Source of the DNA: Janthinobacterium sp. J1-1
GTDB taxonomy: Bacteria; Pseudomonadota; Gammaproteobacteria; Burkholderiales; Burkholderiaceae_D
Reading direction: 5' to 3'
Assembly: GCF_030944405.1 (NCBI RefSeq)
Contig: NZ_CP132339.1
Span: forward strand, 4,898,001 to 4,962,000
DNA: 64,000 bases
Shown: piece after piece, positions 11,344-20,509 of the stretch
Layout: each line of letters starts with the position of its first letter
Numbering within the stretch: the stretch's first letter is position 1
Made by a program: the position numbers and the translations under genes
The notes under the pieces: model-generated
What the model was told of the DNA's origin: nothing
The model's database searches: none
What the model saw: the letters and a program-made list of their open reading frames with translations, nothing else

Positions 11344-12429
11344 ATGAAGACAGGCTTGGCCATCATGTTGTTGACCGGCGCATCCGCCATGCCCGGCCTC
11401 GGCCTTGCCGCCGACAAGCCGGGCATCGGTTTCTCGCACAAGGACTGGGAACTGGCCTGCGACAATACCGGCACCTGCCGCGCCGCCGGCTACCAGGTCG
11501 AAGGGGCCGAGCCGGCCGTGTCCCTGCTGCTGATGCGCGACGCGGGCGCGAAACAGGCGGTCAGTGCAAAAATCCAGCTGGGCTCCTACGCCGAGAGTGA
11601 TGTGGCGCTGGCCGCCAATGTCAGTCATCTGGTGATCAAGTCAGGTGGACGCAAACTCGGGACAATCGACCTGGTCCCTGGCGCGCAGTCCAGCCCCCTG
11701 AACGGCGCAACGCTGGCCGTCATCCTGCCGGCGCTGCTGCAGTCGTCGAGCGTGATATTTTCAAGTGGCAAGCAGGACTGGACCTTGTCCACCGCCGGCG
11801 CCAGCGCCGTGCTGTTGAAAATGGACGAAGCCCAGGGCCGCATCGGTACCGCCGGCGCCTTGGTGCGCAAAGGCGGCAACGCAGAAACCGGCGTACTGCA
11901 ACCCAGTATCGCGCCGGTCGTTATCGCCGCTGCCGTGCCGCAGCACAACGACAAGGATCTGTTATTACCGGGCGTCCAGCGTGCCGCCTTGTTGCAAGAA
12001 CTGCGGAAAACGGCCTCCCGGGAAGACTGTGAAGGGCTGTACCCGTCCGAAGACGGAGAGAAAGCGAACGAGCTTAGCGTGCACCGTTTGTCACGCACCA
12101 AGCTGGTCGTGTCGACGGTCTGCGAGACCTATGCCTACAATCAATCCGGCATGTTCTGGGTGGTCAATGCCACGCCACCGTTTGATCCGGTCAGCGCCGG
12201 CGGCGACGCCAGCGGCTATGACGAGGGCGAGATTTCCGCGTCGCATAAAGGTCGCGGCCTGGGCGACTGCTGGAGTTCGAGCATCCATACCTGGGATGGC
12301 AAGCAATTCGTCTGGACCAAAGAATCGACCACGGGCATGTGCCGGCTGGTGGCGCCAGGTGGCGCGTGGGAGTTGCCGACGTATGTGACGACCGTGCGCA
12401 GGAGCGGGAGCAGGAACCAGGCGCGCTGA
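11344..12429 (+). CDS. Secreted DUF1176-family protein
   Basis: A 361-residue protein with an N-terminal signal peptide (MKTGLAIMLLTGASAMPGLGLAA). The mature part matches the DUF1176 pattern: an early KDWELACDNTGTCRAAGY segment with paired cysteines, and a C-terminal region with CEGLYP, LGDCWSS and MCRL cysteines that could form disulfides in the periplasm. The start at 11344 has AGGAG eight bases upstream; the upstream extension to 11281 was rejected. The molecular role of the family is not established. It stands between hmgA and a LysR gene on the opposite strand. Confidence 0.8.
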   Translation: MKTGLAIMLLTGASAMPGLGLAADKPGIGFSHKDWELACDNTGTCRAAGYQVEGAEPAVSLLLMRDAGAKQAVSAKIQLGSYAESDVALAANVSHLVIKSGGRKLGTIDLVPGAQSSPLNGATLAVILPALLQSSSVIFSSGKQDWTLSTAGASAVLLKMDEAQGRIGTAGALVRKGGNAETGVLQPSIAPVVIAAAVPQHNDKDLLLPGVQRAALLQELRKTASREDCEGLYPSEDGEKANELSVHRLSRTKLVVSTVCETYAYNQSGMFWVVNATPPFDPVSAGGDASGYDEGEISASHKGRGLGDCWSSSIHTWDGKQFVWTKESTTGMCRLVAPGGAWELPTYVTTVRRSGSRNQAR

Positions 12430-12445
12430 AACAAGCGCAACACGG

Positions 12446-13345
12446 TCAAACTATCGTGTTGCCGTCGAGCCCGGGCGTGGCCGCAAACACGGCGCTGATA
12501 AAATCGATGAACACGGCGGCACGCCGTGGCAACAAGCGCTCGGCGGCGTACACCGCATTGAGCGGCGTGCGCCCAGCCGCATGCTCGCTCAGCAACGCGC
12601 GCAGCTCGCCGCTACGCAGCTGCTCCGCAATCGTCCACGACGGCAAATAGGCGATGCCGATGTCCTGCATCACGGCTTTGCGTATGCCTTCCAGGCTGTT
12701 CAGGCGCAAGCGGCCTTGCACCTGCACCTCGCCATTCTTGAAAGGCCAGCCGCCCGCGCCCGTCATCAGGGTATAGATCAGGCACTGGTGCCGCAGCAGA
12801 TCTGCCGGTTGCTGCGGCACGCCATGTTTTTCCACATACTTCGCGCTCGCCACGCAAATCCGCTCGGAGGTGCCGACACGGCGCGCCCGCAGCGCACTGT
12901 CCTTGAGGACACCGCCGCGAATGGCGATATCGACGCCTTCCGCCACCAGATCGATGTAATCATCGCCGAGCCGAAGCTCGACCTCGACATCGGGATAGCG
13001 CGCGAGGAAATCCGGCAGCGCCCCGATAATTTTCTCCGTGGCCAAGGTCGGCGCACACGACACCCTCAGCAAGCCATGGGGCTTGTGCTGGCCGCGCGCA
13101 TCGGCGTCGGCCTGCGCGATCAGATCGAGCGCCTGGCGTGCCTGCGTATAATAGCGTTGCCCTTCCGGCGTGGCGACCAGCTGGCGCGTCGAGCGATGCA
13201 GCAAGCGCGTATCGAGCGCTTTTTCCAGCGACGCGATATGCCGGCTGACATTGGGCTGGCCTATGCCCAATTCGCGCGCCACCGCCGAAAAGCTGCCCGT
13301 CTCGACAGCGCGCACCAGGCACTGCATCCACAGCAATTTATCCAT
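12446..13345 (-). CDS. LysR-family regulator divergent from an SDR gene
   Basis: A 299-residue LysR regulator of the large CrgA/AaeR-like group: helix-turn-helix around residues 18-60 (FSAVARELGIGQPNVSRHIASLE) and an effector domain starting near residue 90. In this group the regulator often controls the gene transcribed away from it, here the short-chain dehydrogenase at 13475. A perfect inverted repeat lies in the shared 129-base spacer. Confidence 0.92.
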   Translation of the reverse strand: MDKLLWMQCLVRAVETGSFSAVARELGIGQPNVSRHIASLEKALDTRLLHRSTRQLVATPEGQRYYTQARQALDLIAQADADARGQHKPHGLLRVSCAPTLATEKIIGALPDFLARYPDVEVELRLGDDYIDLVAEGVDIAIRGGVLKDSALRARRVGTSERICVASAKYVEKHGVPQQPADLLRHQCLIYTLMTGAGGWPFKNGEVQVQGRLRLNSLEGIRKAVMQDIGIAYLPSWTIAEQLRSGELRALLSEHAAGRTPLNAVYAAERLLPRRAAVFIDFISAVFAATPGLDGNTIV

Positions 13346-13370
13346 TTCTACATCCCCCTGCGATCAATTC

Positions 13371-13385
13371 ATGCTACTGAAGCAT
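13371..13385. promoter_or_regulatory. Candidate LysR-type operator (LysR/SDR spacer)
   Basis: A perfect 5-bp dyad (ATGCT, five bases, AGCAT) in the spacer between the divergent LysR and SDR genes, 26 bases before the LysR start codon. Its symmetry and place fit autoregulation; not proven. Confidence 0.4.
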
Positions 13386-13474
13386 AGCTGATATGCGCGC
13401 CGCCTGTCTTATCACGGCGGCAGTCGCGAGGCACACTGCATCCGTCCCCATTCACCAGATCAAGGAAAAACAGC

Positions 13475-14224
13475 ATGAAACTTGCAGAAAAAGTAGCCGT
13501 CATCACCGGCGGCAGCACCGGCATCGGCCTGGCCATTGCAAAACGTTTTGTGAGCGAAGGCGCACACGTCTACATCACCGGCCGCCGCCAGGCCGAGCTC
13601 GATGCGGCTGTGCAAGCCATCGGCGGCACGGCCGAAAGCGCCCGCGTCGACTCAAAGGACATCGCCCAACTGCAGGCACTGTTCGACCGCATCAGGGAAA
13701 AACACGGCAAGCTCGACGTCCTGGTCGCCAACGCCGGCGGCGGCTCCCTGCTGCCGCTGGGCCAGATTACCGAAGAGCACTTCGACGACACCTTTGCGCG
13801 CAACGTCAAAGGCACGCTGTTCACCGTGCAGACTGCCCTGCCACTGCTGGGCAAGGGCGCGTCGGTGATACTGACCGGCTCCACCGCAGCAAGCGGCGGC
13901 ACCGAAGCATTCAGCGTCTATGCGGCATCCAAAGCGGCCGTGCGCGCATTTGCCCGCAACTGGATCCTCGACCTGAAAGGCCGCGATATCCGCGTCAACA
14001 CCCTCAGCCCCGGCCCGATCAAGACTCCAGGCCTGGTGGAACTGGTCGGCCACGACGCCGGCCAGCAGCAAGTCTTCCTCGACCACCTGGCATCCCTGAT
14101 CCCGATGGGCCGTGTCGGCGACCCGGACGAGATCGCGAAAGCGGCGGTGTTCCTGGCGTCGGACGATGCGAGTTTTGTGAATGGGATTGAGTTGTTTGTG
14201 GATGGGGGGTTGAGGCAGATTTGA
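13475..14224 (+). CDS. Short-chain dehydrogenase/reductase
   Basis: A 249-residue classical SDR. T11-G18 (TGGSTGIG) is the dinucleotide-binding motif, NAGG stabilises the core, and Y149/K153 (YAASK) with an upstream Ser form the catalytic set. The basic GRR after the second strand suggests NADP preference. The substrate is unknown. Its start has AAGGA upstream. It is probably regulated by the divergent LysR and is the last intact core gene before the accessory region. Confidence 0.92.
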   Translation: MKLAEKVAVITGGSTGIGLAIAKRFVSEGAHVYITGRRQAELDAAVQAIGGTAESARVDSKDIAQLQALFDRIREKHGKLDVLVANAGGGSLLPLGQITEEHFDDTFARNVKGTLFTVQTALPLLGKGASVILTGSTAASGGTEAFSVYAASKAAVRAFARNWILDLKGRDIRVNTLSPGPIKTPGLVELVGHDAGQQQVFLDHLASLIPMGRVGDPDEIAKAAVFLASDDASFVNGIELFVDGGLRQI

Positions 14225-14252
14225 TGACACGGGGCGCGCAGCCGTGAAAGTA

Positions 14253-14459
14253 TCAATTTGTTCCAGGACGAGTTAGGTAGAAGATGTTGCGGATCGGCGA
14301 GTAGATCAGCGCGAAGTAGCCTTGATTGATGCCTGACCACTCCTAAAGGTGGATACAGATGCCAGCGCAGCCGACAAACGTCTTGCCCGAGCCGAACCTG
14401 GCCACGTAGGCCTTGAACTTGTGCGGCAGCTGCAGGAAGCTCTATTGCTGGAGGTTTAA
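14253..14459 (-). pseudogene. Phage terminase large subunit remnant
   Basis: Read leftwards from 14459, one frame gives LQLPHKFKAYVARFGSGKTF, then a continuing terminase-like stretch (GINQGYFALIYSPIRNIFY). GSGKT is the ATPase P-loop of TerL. The frame is broken by TAG codons at 14444-14442 and 14345-14343 and the alignment ends near 14253, next to the intact SDR gene. It follows the TerS-like pseudogene in the usual phage order. It marks the left edge of a decayed prophage. Family assignment is by eye. Confidence 0.6.
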
Positions 14460-14460
14460 G

Positions 14461-15008
14461 TCAAACTGGATTGTCGTCATGGCGCTTGGCGTCTTTCACG
14501 CCGAAGGTGATGCCGACAGGCGTAGGCGCGTCGTCGTCCGGCTTCACTTCCTTGCTGGCTTTCAGCAGGTTCAGGCCGATCTCGGCAGCGCCATTGGCCA
14601 TCTTGGTCAACACGGCGATATCGCCCAGTGCCAGGCGGCTTTTGTCGTCCAGCGGCTCGGCGTCATCGATCTCGCCCGCCTTGTGGTGAGCGATGTCGGG
14701 CAGTCGGTGCGAGGTGGCAGCGCCATATCGTGCGGCGCCGGCCAAGTGCATAGAGATTTCTTTCAACTCGTCGGCCAACGTGTGCGCACTTATATGCGCA
14801 CCAATCGGTAGCGCGCTAGATGCTGACTCTGCCACAACCAATTGATTTGCAATGTCTTTATTTGTTTCGTCTGCGCACCAAAGCGTTTCCTGATCGCAGC
14901 TTCGGATACGCCGAACTCCTTGGCAAGCGCTCGTGCCGCCTCCCCCTTGAGAAGACGTTGCCCTATCGCTGCCCACTGCTTGTCTGTCAGCGACGATTTG
15001 CGCCCCAT
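14461..15008 (-). pseudogene. Phage small terminase-like protein, frameshifted
   Basis: The ATG at 15008 opens a frame with a helix-turn-helix (MGRKSSLTDKQWAAIGQRLL, then GEAARALAKEFGVSEAAIRKRF). It leaves phase near 14857-14859, after which the next frame continues in register (DIANQLVVAESA ... HISAHTLADELKEISMHL) to 14461. One lost A in an A-run explains the break; restoring it gives about 182 residues. DNA-binding N-terminus and position directly before the TerL remnant suggest a terminase small subunit. It could alternatively be another phage DNA-binding protein. Confidence 0.6.
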
Positions 15009-15086
15009 ACTCCCTCGCGGCTTTACAAATGAGATATACTAAATGACAAGCCGCCATAAGGCGGCTAAACTTTTCGAAGATCACTC

Positions 15087-15481
15087 TTACTCCAAAACCG
15101 GCCCTTCGATTAAGCCGTATGTCATAGACATGATGGCGCTAAAGACGCCATGCCATTGATCATCTTCGAAGCTATCGTTTAGCTTTATGGTCAACTTACC
15201 GTCACCAGTTCCGGTAAAAGGATCCTCAAACTGCGGAATATGCAGCGCCCACACCGGCTCCCAATACGTTTGGTCATACTTGTCTCGGCAAACGCGCTCG
15301 CAAATAATAAGGCCCACCAACTCCTTGCCGCCTATCTTCCAAGACCGAACGAGTCGCCCCTTGCCAAAAGGTGTGCTAAGTATAGCTAGCTCAGGCTGAG
15401 TTTCTGACTTACTTACAAGGATTTGCGCCTCCTTTAAGGTCCTTTGCTTAACACACGAGGCAATCAGCAGATTAATCACTG
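15087..15481 (-). pseudogene. 3' part of hypothetical protein split by IS3 element
   Basis: This is the downstream 130 or so codons of a gene whose first 29 codons lie at 16738-16825, beyond the IS. Removing the IS and one copy of its 5-base target duplication restores a continuous 160-residue frame, so the gene was intact before insertion. The product is soluble, with no recognised family: the C-terminal half reads as mixed beta strands with WEPVWALHIPQF and a DDQWHGVFSAIMSMTYG tail. It lies upstream of the TerS-like gene in the same direction and is probably phage cargo. Confidence 0.7.
15477..15481. repeat. Target-site duplication, left copy (CACTG)
   Basis: CACTG here and at 16733-16737 flank the IS3-family element. 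Collapsing the two copies restores the reading frame of the interrupted gene. Confidence 0.75.
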
Positions 15482-15515
15482 TGCTGTGGTCTAATTTGCT
15501 CGGACACCTCGATAG

Positions 15516-16726
<1,211 letters not shown>

Positions 16727-16737
16727 CCACCACACTG

Positions 16738-16825
16738 CATCGCTTCTGGCGTTAATGCGGCCCATAGTTGGCGCTAGATCGCGGAAAATTTGCCACTTGT
16801 CCTGGGATATATTTCCAAAATTCAT
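16738..16825 (-). pseudogene. 5' part of hypothetical protein split by IS3 element
   Basis: The ATG at 16825 behind a strong GGAGG starts a frame (MNFGNISQDKWQIFRDLAPT) that runs without a stop to the target duplication at 16737 and continues in phase at 15481 on the far side of the IS. It is the true N-terminus of the interrupted 160-residue protein. Confidence 0.7.
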
Positions 16826-16855
16826 AATTACCTCCAATGTTGTTGAATGTGAATT

Positions 16856-17023
16856 ATGTCATGGTATGAAGCCACCGCCCGCCTCCAGCAGGCGCCGCGG
16901 CGCATCGCGGCCGAAGTCGTCTGGATCTTTGTTACGTCGGCGACTGCGCCCATTTCTTCAAGCCCTGCCAATGAAGCGCGCTGGCAGATTAGCGGCAAAT
17001 ACACCTACGCAAAATTGATTTGA
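16856..17023 (+). CDS. Small hypothetical ORF (55 aa)
   Basis: A short frame starting MSWYEATARLQQAPRRIAAE and ending at TGA 17021-17023, divergent from the interrupted gene. The middle is hydrophobic (VVWIFVTSATAP) and could span a membrane. It has no good ribosome site. Amino-acid make-up is plausible for a phage or moron protein but there is no family match. Confidence 0.3.
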   Translation: MSWYEATARLQQAPRRIAAEVVWIFVTSATAPISSSPANEARWQISGKYTYAKLI

Positions 17024-17364
17024 GCTACTGATTAAATTTTAAGCAGCGAAAAGCTCATAGAATTGGTTCTCGATACAACAACTGGAGAGCTCCATGTACG
17101 AAACGAAATACAGTTCTCGGCTTAATCGCTATGCAGCGTTAGAAATGCCCTCGCTATCACCTCCATGCAGCCCACTTCGGCGCATTCGCCTTGCAAAGCA
17201 GATCCACCTACTCCACAGTTAGCTTGAGGGAAACGCGCCCTGGCCCGAGGCTTACCGCAGCTGAGTCGCTTGGGCGGCCGTGATGGTGGTTGCAGTGATG
17301 GACACGCCACATCATCGCTGTGATGCAGCAGGCGGCGAAACCCGGCGTGCCGGGCAAGGGAAAC
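17024..17364. other. No gene recognised
   Basis: Short broken frames only on both strands. The neighbourhood (phage remnants on either side) suggests decayed prophage DNA. Confidence 0.4.
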
Positions 17365-17437
17365 TGGAGCGGGCGTGGGAATCGAACCCGCATGGAAAGC
17401 TTGGAAGGCTTCCGCTCAACAATTGAGCTAAGCCCGC
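17365..17437 (-). tRNA. tRNA-Gly(TCC)-like gene, probably decayed
   Basis: Reading leftwards, this is a cloverleaf with a clear anticodon arm (GAAGC, loop CTTCCAA with anticodon TCC, GCTTT) and an encoded CCA. It is one base shorter than expected on the 3' side: the T-stem or acceptor side reads CCCACGCCCGC, so either the T-stem lacks a pair or the acceptor base pair 7-66 is lost, and the D-loop lacks the usual GG. It is probably a non-functional copy carried by the prophage or left by integration. Confidence 0.6.
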
Positions 17438-17834
17438 GAAATCTGGTTGCCAGTTACAGCGTCTGCAGCCGAATTGCGGGAGGTACAAAGTCCGTCAGCT
17501 GTTGCGCTGCGGCCTGCTCGGCGTATCCTGCGGGCTTCTTTGTCCCGGCTTAGACTTTGTCCGGTCGACAGCTGTTGGCAGATCTTGGTGATTCCATGGT
17601 TGTAGGCTGATTGATGCGAAGGCCTCGCCAGTGAAAAACTACCCACTGCGCCGATGGCTAAATGCGCGGTAAGTCGCCATCACATTGCGCCGTGCGGCGC
17701 TGGGGGTTGAATTCTTCGTTAATTCATGGTGCACCGCCATTTCAGGCCTGCGGTGGCATGCGCGCGCGCATCTGGATAGTTCAGTTTTGTTCGTCGCGCT
17801 TGGCATGCGCCTGACGCTCAGCGGTGATCAGGGT
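17438..17834. other. Decayed sequence, no convincing gene
   Basis: A leftward frame of 72 codons (17646-17428) and an alternative frame ending QQLTDFVPPAIRLQTL could be parts of a broken phage lysis (Rz-like) gene, but neither is continuous and the assignment is weak. Confidence 0.3.
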
Positions 17835-17948
17835 TCAACCCAACTCGCGGCGCACCTCATCCTGCGTGGGCAGCAGGTCGGGCGCCGGCTTGCAGCGCTC
17901 CAAGTACTCGCCGGCGACGTAGCGTGAATAAGGAATGGTTTCTGACAT
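17835..17948 (-). CDS. Small phage-type ORF (37 aa)
   Basis: The ATG at 17948 has GAGG about seven bases upstream and starts a charged 37-residue protein (MSETIPYSRYVAGEYLERCK, then a PAPDLLPTQDEVRREL tail). It follows a leftward terminator. No family recognised; likely prophage cargo. Confidence 0.4.
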   Translation of the reverse strand: MSETIPYSRYVAGEYLERCKPAPDLLPTQDEVRRELG

Positions 17949-17976
17949 GGCGGCCTCGAAGGTGGCGCGCAATAGA

Positions 17977-17999
17977 AAAAGCCCGCATGAGCGGGCGCC
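17977..17999 (-). terminator. Leftward intrinsic terminator
   Basis: Read on the minus strand: GCCCGC, TCAT loop, GCGGGC followed by TTTTTC. It would end a leftward transcript before the small ORF at 17948. Confidence 0.7.
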
Positions 18000-18258
18000 A
18001 GTGTTTGCCCCTTGGCTATAGTGCGTGGTGAGCGATAAATCTCCAAGCGACCTCAACCAACGGGGCACAGGGTAAAATCGCGAGTCCCAGCTCTCGGCTA
18101 GGCGCGGAGTGCTGGAAGAATTCCTTCATTCTAAGCGGTTAAAAATTTTTTCACAATGCATATTGCAAATAGATGAGAAATCAAATATCGTTATTCAAAT
18201 TAAAATCACGGCGACACACAGATTGGCTCACATGGCGTTCCTGTTATAGGTTTGAGAA

Positions 18259-19125
18259 ATGACTACAGATTTATGCAAACTTACCAAAAAGAGGGGGCGT
18301 TTTGCGCGATCCCATCTTTTGCCAAAAGCGCTTACCCGCTTGAGCTTAACTGGCGAGCGTTTAGTAGAGGTTGGAATTGGTGAGGGCATAAAGAAAAGGT
18401 TCGATAGCTGGTTCGACCTGGAACTGTGCACACACGAAGGTGAAAAAATACTTGCAGATATTGACACAAAAGCGATAAGAATCCTGCGGGAAAATTTATT
18501 AATTTGGGGATCATGGGGGGGTGCAGAAAAACTTCAAGCTGATTTTGATGTCGGTACAGCAGACGATCAAAACATACGCCAGATAACAATTAAAAATGCG
18601 CCTGCCCTACAATTATTCTTTCTGAGCCTACTCTGGCGTGCTGCAACAACCAATAGAGTAGAATTCAAGCATGTACAAGTTGCACCAGAGATATTAGAAG
18701 ACATCCGCTTACGTGTCTTAAATAAAAATATTGGCCAAGTTGAGGACTACCCAGTACATCTTTATCAAGTCACAACTATCGGGGTAAAGCACAACAGAGT
18801 GCCACTATCAGAAGAAGTCAACATCGCAACGGACGATGAGATTGGAGAGAGAAATGTTCCCTATGTAAGGTTCTATTTCGACGGATTGGTTGCGCTCGTG
18901 TACCTTTTCAAAGATAGAACAGATGGCGAGGATCACAACAAAGTATCATTGTGCGGACGTGGTGATAACAAAACATTTGTATTTGGAAACCCATTTGAAA
19001 AATCCAGAGTTAACGATAATATTAAGACGATGGTTGAAATAGTAAATGAAGAATCCGCACTTCTCAGGCCCAGCGCCATGAGAGCAGCCAGCGCCTGTTG
19101 CGCAAAGGAATCCGAAGTCCTGTAA
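18259..19125 (+). CDS. AT-rich hypothetical protein with HNH-like N-terminus
   Basis: A 288-residue soluble protein, clearly more AT-rich than the flanking core genes, so probably acquired. The N-terminus (CKLTKKRGRFARSHLLPKAL) and the later LCTHEGEKILADID segment follow the layout of uncharacterised proteins that begin CxxC...SHIIPK and carry an HNH-like zinc fold; here the second cysteine of each CxxC pair is replaced, so the metal site looks lost. The C-terminal half has alternating strands (VPYVRFYFDGLVALVYLF) and no known domain. A defence or phage-cargo role is possible but unsupported. It stands alone. Confidence 0.6.
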   Translation: MTTDLCKLTKKRGRFARSHLLPKALTRLSLTGERLVEVGIGEGIKKRFDSWFDLELCTHEGEKILADIDTKAIRILRENLLIWGSWGGAEKLQADFDVGTADDQNIRQITIKNAPALQLFFLSLLWRAATTNRVEFKHVQVAPEILEDIRLRVLNKNIGQVEDYPVHLYQVTTIGVKHNRVPLSEEVNIATDDEIGERNVPYVRFYFDGLVALVYLFKDRTDGEDHNKVSLCGRGDNKTFVFGNPFEKSRVNDNIKTMVEIVNEESALLRPSAMRAASACCAKESEVL

Positions 19126-19179
19126 TAGGAAAGCTGCTCAGGACGTCCAGGTCGCAATCAGCAAGCTCGTCGGCTGGTC

Positions 19180-19368
19180 ATGGAGGGCGGCCGTCTGACC
19201 GTGCACTGGACATATGCCATCGAGAAGCAGCCCGAGGCGAAGCGTCTTCAGATGGTCACGACATGTGCTTATAAGGCTGCGTGCCGGGGTGGCGGTGCGC
19301 GAGAGATCATGTTCTATCGCAAGGGTAAATTGATGGGATTGCATCGCCAAAAGCTGGTGTGCGACTGA
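19180..19368 (+). CDS. Short hypothetical ORF (62 aa)
   Basis: A basic protein starting MEGGRLTVHWTYAIEKQPEA. Codon use looks coding, but there is no ribosome site and the frame upstream is closed, so it may be the 3' end of a decayed gene. No family recognised. Confidence 0.3.
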   Translation: MEGGRLTVHWTYAIEKQPEAKRLQMVTTCAYKAACRGGGAREIMFYRKGKLMGLHRQKLVCD

Positions 19369-19901
19369 TGAAGTAGTGCAACAATTCGCTAGATTTCCTA
19401 TTATCAATATTTTATATAATTCAGTGCGACACGTAGTCGCTAATTGGTCGCTATGCGGCATTGATTTACAAGCAACAAAACCTGCAAACATGCGCTAAGT
19501 CCTTGATTTTTACAGGATGTTAGCGTCGGGTGTATAACTCCGCCCAGCGGAAACGATACAGTTCAGATCAAATCCACACTCAAACAATCTTCACGTATCC
19601 GACGTTCATGCACAGGTTTTCCTGTCCCATGCGCTTCCTTGCGTCGAAAATTCGCCCACAAGGCGGAATTGTGTTGCCTCCAAACAACGAACGGTATATA
19701 CCCGTGAAACTGGAACGTACGCCTTCCGCGCAGACGTTCATGGCAAGCCAGCAATGGCATTTGAGACATTAAGCAGGCAGCAGTTGCTATGTATAGAGCG
19801 CAAGCTCTGAGATACCTTGTCGTACCCGAATTATCAGGTGCTACGACCGGATGCACGACCATCTGTCACCTATTCGAACATGCGTCACTGGCAACGGTGG
19901 G
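19369..19901. other. No confident gene upstream of the group II intron
   Basis: AT-rich sequence up to about 19520, then mixed short frames on both strands. If the intron starts at 19902, the last bases before it would be the 5' exon; the frame reading TYSNMRHWQRW into the junction could be a split gene end. Confidence 0.3.
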
Positions 19902-20509
19902 GTGTGAAGCTTCGAAGACAATGTACCCCCATGTTCGTATGCGGCGTTTTGTTCATGCGAGTGAGCAAGGCGGAGACTGCCAGCAGAAAGGCGGTTGAGG
20001 GGCTAGGTGAGTGCTGCAAGGGTAATGTAATGTGAATCGTCGTTTGAACCCTCGTAAATATTGATGGGCCTAAGCTGCTGACAGGCCCTAACCAAAACGG
20101 TACCGTGGATGGTTGTCCTTGTTGAATCTGGGGACACGTCGTCATTAACACCACCGGGGGATAGGCGGACTCTAAACAGTCAATCGCAATGTATTCAGTT
20201 GCGTTGGTATCTCAGGGAACGTGGTAAGCCTGATTTCCTGCCGTAGCTTGGCAGCTACAAGTCATACGGCAGGCGACCCGCAAGGGAAGCTGACGGGAAA
20301 GCAGGTATGGGAGGATGGAAAAAGCGAATGCTGCGCAGTAATAGCGTGGATAGGGATTCCAAATTTGTCCCACCGTGAAAGCGGGCAGACTTCCATCTGG
20401 TGCAATAGTCGTCAAACGACTGTATAGACAATAACGCCTCGAAGGGACGCAGTTCATCCCTTCGGGGTGACTTGCGTCCTCGATAGGTGTCAACCAACGA
20501 GGTACAGCA

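Noticed and set aside
9901..11628. A 575-codon minus-strand frame opposite hmgA
   Set aside because: Shadow of hmgA; no start signal or protein-like composition.
17428..17646. A 72-codon frame as a phage spanin or lysis protein
   Set aside because: The lysis-like tail is in a different frame and neither frame is continuous; too weak to call.
19563..19862. A 99-codon minus-strand frame before the group II intron
   Set aside because: No ribosome site, no recognisable domain, and competing frames on the other strand are equally plausible.
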